The notes under the pieces are model-generated. The model ran no database searches. It was not told the origin of the DNA and worked only from the letters and a program-made list of their open reading frames with translations. 64,000 nucleotides of DNA, taken from Strigamia acuminata. Taxonomy: Eukaryota; Arthropoda; Chilopoda; Geophilomorpha; Linotaeniidae. Position numbers and translations under genes: made by a program. Position 1 is the stretch's first letter. Each line of letters starts with the position of its first letter. Shown here in pieces: positions 10,404 through 20,600 of this stretch. The DNA is taken from assembly GCA_949358305.1 (NCBI GenBank), contig OX442323.1, positions 6,262,001 to 6,326,000 on the forward strand, read 5' to 3'.

Positions 10404-12120
10404 TCATTCGGCCTTACTCGTGTGTTTTTTCGCAACAAAATAAACGAATTTCAAACACTTGTATGAAAATACAAGAACAGCAAATGCCACTAACAATAAA
10501 AAGGCAATTACATCTAACGAAAAATATTGAATGAAACTCAATCCATGCGTATCAACTTTCAAAATGGAATCAGAAATCTCATTTCTCATGACATATTCGG
10601 TCCAAAAAACCGCTTGATTCAATGAACCCAAAGGAACGTCTTTGAAAATCGCTGAATATTTCTGCAGCGTAGTGCGGACCTCCAACGTTGTCACCGTCTC
10701 AACTGCATTAACCAACTCACCAGCCGTGAATTCGTTCCAATCTAAACGAACTGCAATGCCTAAATCCTCAACATGAGCTGCATTCATTGGTTGTTCAGCA
10801 AATAAAGGAATAACTACCATTGGCACAGAATGATAAACAGCTTCTTGTAAACTCAGAAGACCACTGTGAGTGATGAATGCCACGCACTTTGGATGACCTT
10901 TTGTAGAAAAAAAATATGTTAATAATATTAACAACAATTATAATAATATAAAATACTTAAAAGATCTTGTTGAGGAATCCATTTGACTATTTTGACATTC
11001 GAAGGAACTCCTGGTCCCATATCTGCATTAATTTTCCATATAATTTTGTATTTAAGTTTTGAAAACGCAGTAAAAATGTGTTGTTTTCTCTCCTCAGACA
11101 TTAACGACTCATTAAAAATGCTTCCCAAACTGAAGATTATGAAACCATCATCAGAAGATTGTATAAACTCTTCAAATTCCTTTTTAGTAAAGAATAAAAA
11201 AATTACTCCAGTTAATTTCTAAAAATTAATCTCACACAAAAGAAACATCTTACTTTATCCACACCTTGTCCTGGTCTGCAATGAATTCCACCCATATTGA
11301 CCACTGTAGGAACTGCAAAGAACCATAAAGTTACATTTTGTGCCTGGTATTGCTTTGTACAATACTTACCGGAAGGCCGCACACTCCCCAATAAAGGCTC
11401 TCCGTTACACAAAACAAGAGACAGCTTTGTGAACGATTCACTTATTGACATTGCTTGTGGAAAATATTTTCTAATAATCCCTTCCATAGCTGGAAATTGA
11501 TTGTACTCGTATTCATAATTATATCTGAGTATTCTGAACGTATTCGCCATCCGTTCCCAAAAGTTCATTCTTGATTTAAAATGAGAGAGATAGAATGGTA
11601 CATATGAAGTAGGACCAGGCGAATTAACTCCAGCTGCAATCCAAGAAAACAATGCAGCAGTGTTCAAAGCACCAACTTTTTTCCCCACCAAGTGAGCCAA
11701 AGGGAATAAACATTCATGCAACACAGCATCTACAATAACAATATCAAATTTATCTTTCCTGTTGACCCAACTTTGCACCAATTGATCTTGAAAAACAATT
11801 CCACACATTGTGTTTGTTGTGTCGGTTAAACCATCGAGCACTTCCGCTGTTGGACCTTCAACACCTTCTCTACACAACCAATAAACCAAGTCCTTGTAGG
11901 CTGGTAGTAATTTAGGCATAATTACTTCAGTCACGTGAGGTAAATTTTCTTTTGGTTTGTGAATTGATACCAATGAGACGTCGTGTTGCTTTTCGCCGAG
12001 AGCGTACGCTATTGGTGTGAATAAGTTTTTGTGGCTGGGAGAACCGAAAGGTGTGAGGAATAAAACATTTCCAGCATTCGTCGTGGCGCATAAAACACAC
12101 ATGAAATAAAGGGAAATCAT
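10404..12120 (-). CDS. UGT-3: UDP-glycosyltransferase
   Basis: Four exons, 11370-12120, 11254-11312 (59 nt), 10957-11179 and 10404-10897, joining cleanly to 508 residues. Signal peptide MISLYFMCVLCATTNAG; catalytic His30 in GSPSHKN; Asp in FDIVIVDAVLHEC; donor-site signature FITHSGLLSLQEA with PLFAEQPMNAA; a C-terminal membrane helix (about 20 hydrophobic residues) and basic tail KKHTSKAE. It is closest to UGT-2 and UGT-4 in the window. The 59-nt exon reflects an intron absent from UGT-1 and from the plus-strand UGTs. The upstream GTG codon rules out the longer N-terminus. Confidence 0.92.
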
Positions 12121-13071
12121 GTTGCTTTGAGTAAGTTTAGCAGAAATGTAGAGCTCAGTGATAAACACGGTAAATGAATAGATTGTTTGTCTCTTGTTTA
12201 TCTAGTGATAAAGTCCAGAAGAAACAGAAGAAGTATAAATGACAACTGACAAGAAGTTTTTATTAAAATTAAAATAATATTTTTTTATAAGATTATCCAA
12301 TCAGTTAATTTAAAACAAGTGAATATAAAAAACGTAAGTTTTTGGAAAAAGGCTTTTATATTGGTGCTTCAAATCGCCACCAGAGTGCGCCAATAGCGCA
12401 GATTGTTTCGTGATTATGCTAAAAAAACGTTTTAAAAAAGAATATTTTGTTAACAATATTAAAAAACATAATATATGGGCAGATATGAAATTTTATTTTA
12501 ACCAGGTTTATCCTGGTTTCAGAATTTAACGAAATCTTTTTGATACTGAAAACATCAAAATTCGTATGGGGATGAATATTTTGGCATTCATTAAAGTACA
12601 CGCCATCCGCCAGGTTGTGCTGTATTTTCTTACATTTCGATGTAAATCAGCATTTTCTCCCTTTTAGTTTCAATTTTATTATATTCATTGGAAAGTAGAC
12701 CAAAAACCACACCAGGAAAGTCTACTTTCCAATTTTATAATTACTTTTTTTAATTTATTTTTATTCAAATTACAAAAACCAGATGTTGAAACACACAAAC
12801 AAGCATTCAAGTCAAGTTGAATAAAAATTCAAAAGAGAAAAGAAATCAGTATTTAATGTGCCGGTGTTAATGTTAACATTAAAAAACGTTATACATTAAA
12901 CAACAATTATTTTATAGATTCCTTATGCATGAGAATTTAAATCCCAGAAAAGTAACCAAAAAGCAAATATTATGACTTAACCCAGTGGTTCCCGCTGGCC
13001 CGACTTATCCAGATTTCCCGATACTAAATTTGTTCCCAGTCCAGCCCTGCAAATCTCCCACAATTTCTACC
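12121..13071. other. UGT-3 upstream / UGT-4 downstream spacer
   Basis: About 950 bases. A GATA palindrome lies at 12197-12212. Mid-spacer is AT-rich DNA without recognisable genes. Near 12982 a CAGTGGTTCCCGCTGGCCCG stretch resembles the end of the CAGTGGTTCCCAAAC-type element at 37346-37460. Confidence 0.5.
12197..12212. promoter_or_regulatory. Palindromic GATA-site pair upstream of UGT-3
   Basis: TTTATCTAGTGATAAA, in the same position relative to the start codon as in UGT-2. Confidence 0.4.
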
Positions 13072-16000
13072 TCATTCAGCCTTATTCGTGTGTTTTTTCA
13101 CAACAAAATAAGCGAATTTCAAACACTTGTATGAAAATACAAGAACAGCAAACACCACTAGCAATAAAAAGGCAATTACATCCAACGAAAAATATTGAAA
13201 AAAATTCAATCCATGCGTATCAACATTCAAAATGGAATCGGAAATCTCATTTCTCATGACATATTCAGTCCAAAAAACCGCTTGATTCAATGAACCCGAA
13301 GGAACGTCTTTAAAAATCGCCGAATATTTTTGCAGCTTAGTGCGGACTTCCAACGTTGTCACCGTCTCAACTGCATTAACTAACTCACCAGCAGTGAATT
13401 CGTTCCAATCTAAACGAACTGCAATGCCTAAATCCTCAACAAGAGCTGCATTCATTGGTTGTTCAGCAAATAAAGGAATAACTACCATTGGCACAGAATG
13501 ATAAACAGCTTCTTGTAAACTCAGAAGACCACTGTGAGTGATGAATGCCACGCACTTTGGATGACCTTTTATAAAAAAAAAATTAATAATAATAACAACA
13601 ATAATAATGATTTAAAATACTTAAAAGATCTTGTTGAGGAATCCATTTGACTATTTTGACATTCGAAGGAACTCCAGGTCCCATGTCTGCATCAATTTTC
13701 CATATAATCTTGTATTTAAGTTTTGAAAATGCAGTAAAAATGTGTTGTTTTCTCTCCTCAGACATTAATGACTCATTAAAAATGCTTCCCAAACTGAAGA
13801 TGATAAAACCATCATCAGATGATTGTATAAACTCTTCAAATTCCTTTTTAGTAAAGAATAGAAAAGTTACTCAAGTTAATTTCTAAAAGTTGATCTCATA
13901 CAAAAGAAACATACTTTGTCCACACCTTGTCCTGGTCTGCAATGAATTCCACCCATATTGACCACTGTAGGAACTGCAAGGAACCAGCCATGTATAATGA
14001 AAATCAAACAAGTTATAGTTTGTGCCGAGTACTAAATTCAAACTACACATCATGGTTTGAGCAGCAAATATGGAATGCAATGGATTGCAACGCATTTTGA
14101 AAAGCATTGGTTTCTTTGCTTGCTATTGGTTTGCAAATAATAAGACATTTTGAAACTGGACTCATTTTCATACGACTGAAATTTAAAATGTTTTATTCAC
14201 AGGTAAACAGCGGTAAACAGCGTCAGAAATTAACATGCAGTGGGTGAAGCCAAACATGCATACAGAGTATATCTTTGAAGCGGATCACTCCTTTTTAGCG
14301 ACGCCCATTTTAGCGAATTTTAATGTTATAAGCCCATTTGAGTGATTTCATTTTAGCGAAAATGAGATCACATCACCGAAGCATAGGGTGCATTTTAGCG
14401 AAGCCCGTTTTAGCGAAAATGGCGTCCACTTGCTGCTCGACTTGCACGACGCCGGGCAATAGCGTGCCTCATCGCCCAACTCGCCCGGATCAACGGCCAC
14501 CGCAATCCCGCCCGAAACCGAAACATTTGCGGCGGCCGACAAATCGTACTCGTGACTCGACGCCAGCATCGCGCCCCCGTCCCGCACGCTCTTCTTCTCC
14601 GGCAAAACCACATAGAGCGGCGCAGCTTCCGCCGAATCCATCTCGCTCTCAATCTTCCTTTTCCGCAGTTTGATCGCGTCCGGGGTCTCCAATCCCTCAA
14701 TCATCGAAACCGAAACCCTGCCGCCACCCTCGACCGGAGCCACCAAACCGCTCTCATCAATCTGCTCCTCTTGTTCATCCTCATCCTCGCTCTCCAACTC
14801 GGACTCGGACTCCTCGTCCTCCATTTCCCCCCACAACTTCCGGTCTATCTCCTCGTCGACCTCCGTCCGCTCGTCCGCGCCGTCCCCGAACACGTCCCCG
14901 TAAAGCGGCTTGTCGGATTCGTCGACCGGCGGCTTGCCCCACCCGCCCGCGTGGTACCCGTACCACGCCGTTTTAGCTATTTTATTTTAGCTCCGCCTCA
15001 TTTTAGCAATTATATCATTTTAGCGAATTTTTGGGCGCTAAAACGCGGTAGTCGCTAAAACGCTAAAGTAAAAATCGCTAAAACAAGGTGCACTCTTTTG
15101 AAGCCCCTATTATCTAATTAAGTGGTCCGATGACGAGGCGATGACAACGTCAACCGTCAACGCCATATACGGACGAAATTTAGCAACGTTAATGTCTAAT
15201 TAAGCCAAATGACGCGCTACGGATCGGCCGACACTCGGAACGATCCGTACGCGTAACAATAATGGATGATTCAATTGGGAATTAGAAACTGAGCGCAAAC
15301 TATAGTTACAGCTTTATACAGTACTTACCGGAAGGCCGCATACTCCCCAATAAAGGCTCTCCGTTACACAACACGAGAGACAGCTTTTTGTACGATTCAC
15401 TTATTGACATCGCTTGTGGAAAATATTTTCTAATAACCACGTCCATAGCTGGATATTGATAGAACTCGAGTTCATGTTCATATCTGAGTGATCTGAACGT
15501 ATTCACCATCCGTTCCCAAAAGTTCATTCTTGATTTAAAATGAGAGAGATAGAATGGTACGTAGGAAATAGGCGTAGGCGAATTAACTCCAGCTGCAATC
15601 CAAGAAAACAAAGCAGCAGTGTTCAAAGCGCCAACTTTTGTCCCCACCAAGTGAGCCAAAGGGAATAAACAGTCATGCAACACAGCATCTACAATAACAA
15701 TATCAAATTTATCCTTCCTGCAGACCCAACTTTGCACCAATTCATCCTGAAAAACTATTTCACACATTTTGTTTGCTGTGTCGGTGAAACCATCGAGCAC
15801 TTCCACTGTTGGACCTTCAACACCTTTTCTACACAACCAATAAACCAAGTCCTTGTAGGCTGGTAGTAATTTTGGCATAATTACTTCAGTCACGTGAGGT
15901 AAATGTTCTTTTGGTTTGTGAATTGATACCAATGAGACGTTGTGTTGCTTTTCTCCGAGAGCGCACGCTATTGGTGTGAATAAGTTTTTGTGGCTGGGAG

Positions 16001-16079
16001 AACCGAAAGGTGTGAGGAATAAAACATTCCCAGCATTCGTCGTGGCGCATAAAACACACATAAAATAAAGGGAAATCAT
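13072..16079 (-). CDS. UGT-4: UDP-glycosyltransferase with transposon-bearing intron
   Basis: Four exons, 15329-16079, 13915-13973, 13621-13843 and 13072-13565, same sizes as UGT-3 and 508 residues. Signal peptide, catalytic His30, VDAV Asp, FITHSGLLSLQEA signature and C-terminal membrane helix are all present. Exon 4 is nearly identical to that of UGT-3, which implies recent duplication or gene conversion. Intron 1 is about 1.36 kb against about 60 bases in UGT-2 and UGT-3, because it holds a DNA element carrying a fragment of SF3B2 in the same orientation as the UGT. All splice sites remain intact, so a normal product is expected if the intron is removed correctly. Confidence 0.88.
14278..15105. 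mobile_element. TTTTAGCG-motif DNA element carrying host gene fragment
   Basis: Both flanks of the GC-rich core consist of repeated TTTTAGCG(A) motifs, in plus orientation on the left (about 14296-14420) and both orientations on the right (about 14970-15090). The left end, GAAGCGGATCACTCC then TTTTTAGCGACGCC, resembles both ends of the element at 55835-56388. The right end is a weaker inverted match (AAGAGTGCACC then TTGTTTTAGCGA on the minus strand). There is no transposase and the target duplication cannot be fixed. It reads as a non-autonomous transposon that captured host sequence, inserted in intron 1 of UGT-4. Confidence 0.55.
14465..14962 (-). pseudogene. SF3B2: SF3B2 gene fragment (splicing factor 3b subunit 2)
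   Basis: The minus strand encodes about 166 residues recognisable as the middle of SF3B2: GYHAGGWGKPPVDE and KPLYGDVFG at the end of the PSP domain, then the WGE motif and a Glu/Asp-rich stretch, then ETPDAIKLRKRKIES, LYVVLPEK and GGAMLASSHEYDLS. The full protein is a roughly 900-residue component of the U2 snRNP; N- and C-terminal parts are missing. No frameshift or stop interrupts it, and the frame stays open through the flanking motif array to 14348. It is much richer in G and C than the surrounding DNA. It is intronless over this span, and lies in the same sense as UGT-4. Whether it is spliced into UGT-4 transcripts is unknown. Confidence 0.85.
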
Positions 16080-17680
16080 GTTGCCTTGACAAACTTGACT
16101 ACAAATGTAAAGCTCAGTGATAAACATGATAAATAAATACATTATCTATGCTGATAAACTCTAAAACCAGCAAAATCAATAAAAATGCCAAGTATTTTTT
16201 ATTGAAATTGAAACACAATAATTTTAGTCTTTTTCAAAAATATTTCAGCTTTAAAATTCATGAACACAATGGTGGAAAAAAAAATACAGGCTGAATAAAT
16301 ATAACCATAAACATCCCAGAGTCATAAAAGATTCAATAGTGAATCTCCGATTTTATTTTCATACGACTCAAAAAAGAAAATTTTGTGACTCAAAGTTTGA
16401 AATTTGATTCGTAATTGTACAAATTTGTTATTTATATTTAACTTTTAAATTCAAGATAACCCATCCATTAAGTTTATACCACAGACCTAAATACTACTGG
16501 ACTGCACTGCAGATGCCATGCAGCTTGTGAGAGGAGGAGTCATTGTTGGGATGACATGACGTCATGAATGCTCTCCAACTTCCTGTTTCGCGCATTAAGG
16601 TGGAAACACAATGGAGCGGGTAAAATTCCAATCTTGCTAGTACAAGTTTAAAGAGGGAGTCATTTACAAGCATACTTGACCCGCTTTTGGCTTTCCAGCT
16701 TAACTGGCAAACTCAAGCTAGCTATACTCCGTTCCGGTACAAAGTGGTCTTAATCCACTGGTGTAGTGGCACAAAAAAGTAGCCCTTAACACAAAAAGCT
16801 TATTTTTAGCAAATAAAATAAATATTTTATTACCAATTAAATAAAATCCATACTTCTAATCACTTTTTACACTTAAATTCATTCTACAGTAGCTAGCTAG
16901 AAATTCCCGCCAAAATCTCCTCCAAGAATTTCCTCACGATTCTGATTGGCTGTCAAAGTCACATGACCAAAACATCAGCAAGCTTGAAGCCGTTAAATCA
17001 CTCTCAGTTTGTCTGGAGCGGGTGAGTACAAGCTCACTTCAAAACAAAAAACTTTGAATAAAAACGCAAGCTTGTGTTTGCTCAAGCGGGTGAGTTTTTA
17101 GCCGCTTTTTCAAGTAAAAGCAAGCTTTGGAATTTTAACCACTCTCTTGTGTTTCTACCTTTAGTCCACCAATTTCAATCCTATTTTTCATTTTTCTCTC
17201 GTTTTTCTCTCGTTTAATCGTTATTTTCTTAGTTACATTTAAATACATACATCTGGATTGCGACGTCTCACAATTCAAAACCACACAACATTTGCTAGCC
17301 GTCGTTCGGAAATTTTGCTTGTGTGCGGATTTCAGGCAGCCATAACATTGACAGGAAGCGAAAAAGAATTTAGTGTTGCCACCATCTGTAAGCATACACT
17401 TCTTACCCACAATCACTCAGTTCGCAGTCTAGCGTAAGTTACTTAGGTCTGTGTTTATACTCACAATAACACCAATCGAATCCAACTAATCTTAAGTCTC
17501 AAATGGTTTTGTCCAATTCGTAAAATTTCCATTTCGAACTCTGTATGGATTAATTATAAACTCAAATCAATCTACATTCATCAACATAATTTATCAGGCA
17601 ATTGCAGTTTGACATCAGCTCGATTTAACAACACTGTTAAAAAAAAAACTATTTTGAGCCTTTTGTTGTACAAGTCCAAA
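16080..17680. other. Intergenic region between UGT-4 and FOXRED2-like gene
   Basis: It holds a GATA-type palindrome at 16141-16158 (ATTATCTATGCTGATAAAC), an inverted-repeat element at 16597-17162, and AT-rich DNA. A minus-strand frame at 17135-17416 overlaps the right end of that element and has no recognised domain. Confidence 0.55.
16597..17162. mobile_element. Non-autonomous TIR element (AAGGTRGAAACACAA ends)
   Basis: The left end AAGGTGGAAACACAATGGAG and the complement of the right end AAGGTAGAAACACAAGAGAG continue in parallel for about 45 bases (both include GGTTAAAATTCC or GGGTAAAATTCC and CTTGCT). No coding capacity is seen. The family is not assigned. Confidence 0.65.
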
Positions 17681-20600
17681 TCAATCTGGAAAAATAAGCG
17701 GCATTCTGCTATCGACTTGTTTATCGCAGGTTAAACTTGCATGGACATGTGTGAGCGAATAGAGTAGACACGAGTCTGCAAAAAACTGTCTTAAATCAGT
17801 CCCAATACAATACTCGAGAAATCGTCTTAGAGGTAGAATATGGCTTTGAGGAGCTGTCCAAGTTGTCAGAAAATCTTCCAGCACGTGGTGAAGACGTTGA
17901 GGGCGTGGTAAAATCCAATTGGGTGGCTTGGCAGACATTTCAGCCTCTGGAGGGAAATAGAAATTCAATAGAAATTTTAAAGCTTAAGCCTCGTTCGACA
18001 GCTGACACCTGCAAGTACCTGTTGGAAGTTTTGTGTAAAAATAAAAAACCGGATGCAGAAAATTTGACCGATGGGCTTCCAAAGGGTCACCGGTGGCTCT
18101 GTCCGGCCTGAAAGTGTCTTTGTCAGGACCGGAGAAATCCGGACCGTATTCCATGATGATTACGAAGAAGCGGTCTACTCGATGACCCGTTAGTTTGGGT
18201 AATTGATGGAGTAGTTGGACTGGAAATTCCTCTAAGACTTCGAATTCTGTGTTGTTACTGTTGGTTGAATTATTATAGAAATTTTAATAGAATAATTAGT
18301 AAAAAAAAGAAGCAAACTTTGAGGCATAAGGGTAAAATGATTCCATTTTGGTGTAAGGCATTACGCGTTTAAGCTTTTAAGCTTTCAGAGTCTAAATATT
18401 TTTACAGACTTAATTTTTCAACAGCACCATTTCAAGCGGAATGTTTTATCCTCTTATTATTCAGAGTCTGATAAATTTGTGGTACTCATGAAATTGTCAC
18501 CAGAAAGTTTTCGTACTCTTAAACTGTGAGACATTGTTGCTTGTTTTGTCATTTTTTTGTAATTTCTAAAGCTTTTTTGCCACAAAACTGGCCTTTCTTT
18601 TACTGCATTACACAATTGAATTCTTGCATTTAAATGCAATGGTGCCCTCCGTTTTCTGCCTTTTCGCTGTGTTGTTGGGTAGTTGGGTGTCTTTGTTTGC
18701 AATCGGTTGTGACCAGTTGCAAATTTTAGATGAAAAACAAGGGAATTCTGGGTAAACAAAATTTATTCAGAGTCTGAAACAATTAAATTTTTCCGTGCAC
18801 CATCGGGGCCGGAAACAATTCATTTCCACTTGCAAGGGTGATTCAGAGTCTAAACAATATTTTTATGAGTACCACCCTTGACAGGAAACTTAAGACTTTG
18901 ATTCCTGTTACCATTCCAAGGATGGACAATTTTCAAATCGATTGGTTAAAGTGGCATTTAGTTTGTTATTAGTTTGTTTAGTATCTTGCCCACAAACAAT
19001 GTAATTTCCTAATGTACTCAAACCTGCACAATTCCTTGTGGTACAAATACACCACAGTTTGCAACTATTTTATAGCGGGCGCAATATGTAAACAATAATA
19101 AAGACGTTTGAATTTGAACCATCTGATGGTGGTAAAAGCCAAAAGCTGTTGACTGAAGCGCTCTTCACTAATGCAGCAAAGTTATGCTGGAGCTTTAAGG
19201 GGAAGAAAATTTCAATTCAGAATAATTAATTAAATAAGTAACCAATTACCTTGTTTACATGAACCCAGTTATCTGGATAAGTGAAAATGCAAATTTTACC
19301 TTTCTGCAAAACTAATCTTGTAAATGAAACAGTTTTCCAGTAAAGACAGACTTATTCGGAAAACTAAATTCCAGTTGTATGCGATAGATTTTACGCGTTT
19401 TGTGCAATGAAAACTGCACATAAACACCCATGCATGCAAAAATTAAAAACTTCAATCGGAATATCGTTGTACTAACAATCCGACATACCAACCACATTTA
19501 GTACCGCAAATGATGTGAAATGAGCTAAAAACCCGATTTCCAGGGTCAGAATTTGATTTATTTAGGCGCTATTATTGTTCCAGATAATCAAAATGCATTA
19601 TGGGTAATTCACATGTGACGTCATGTATACCAGAAAACTAGGGATATGTAAACGCAAACAGTTATCCAGATAAATAAAATCCGGATTTTAACTTTTCTAG
19701 AAAACTGAGTACATGTAAACAAGGTAAATGACTACAAACTTCACGTGAGTTAAACTCTATAAACATAGTCAAAAATATTCAGCAAAACAAAATGAATAGG
19801 AAAAAAAGAAAGTAGTTGTCCCTAAATGTGTATAGCCTTATGCCTCCAAGGTTTAATTCAAATTTATGCTTTTACTTTTGCAGGAGGATGATGTCAGCCA
19901 AGGATCCAAACATTTGATAAAGACCAGCAGCTTCGTTTATGCGTTTAACGATTGTATTCAGTAAATCGACGATAGGTCGGCGATGGGACGGCCAGCACAC
20001 GTCGTGATTGCGATATTCAAGCAATTTGTGCAACATGCGAACTAATTGAATAAAATTTGTCAACAAGTTAATACTAGCTGTTTTAAGTGCATGTGTTTAT
20101 GTTTTTGTATTTTTTAACATCACAAAACAAAAACAGAAACAGAAACAGGGTGAATCAAACGTCTGGAAACACCTTTTTTTCTTGAAAATGACCGAAGATA
20201 CATCAATTCTATTGATGTAGGCATATAGGAAGTCGATGGTGGGCTATCCAGCAGTGACCTTAAATTATAAATTTGACCTGTACTAATTCGATGGTGTTCT
20301 ACAACTTTGTAATTGGAAATTTTGCTATATCTTAAACGGTTTAAAAGTTAAGAAGTGAATGACCTTGAAGATGATCTTCCAGGTCAAATTTAAAGTGACC
20401 ACTGGATAGCCCACCATCGACTTCCTATATGCCTACATCAATAGAATTGATATATCTTGGGTCATTTTCAAGAAAAAAGGTGTTTCCAGACTTTTGACTC
20501 ACCCTGTATAGCGATTTCTTTGAATGCAGTTCGTGTATTCAAACATTTGCAATGAATAAAACAATTTGTAACTCAAACTATTGACCTCATAATTAATACA

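Noticed and set aside
14410-15058. Alternative open frames on both strands over the SF3B2 fragment
   Set aside because: They are shadows of the GC-rich minus-strand SF3B2 frame and show no homology of their own.
17135-17416. 93-codon minus-strand frame with several cysteines, possible zinc-finger protein
   Set aside because: No recognised zinc-finger spacing, and it overlaps the right terminal repeat of the element at 16597-17162.
18430-18860. Inverted-repeat element around the TTCAGAGTCT motifs in FOXRED2 intron 7
   Set aside because: The motif copies do not form a consistent pair of ends, and matching sequence stops within about 35 bases.
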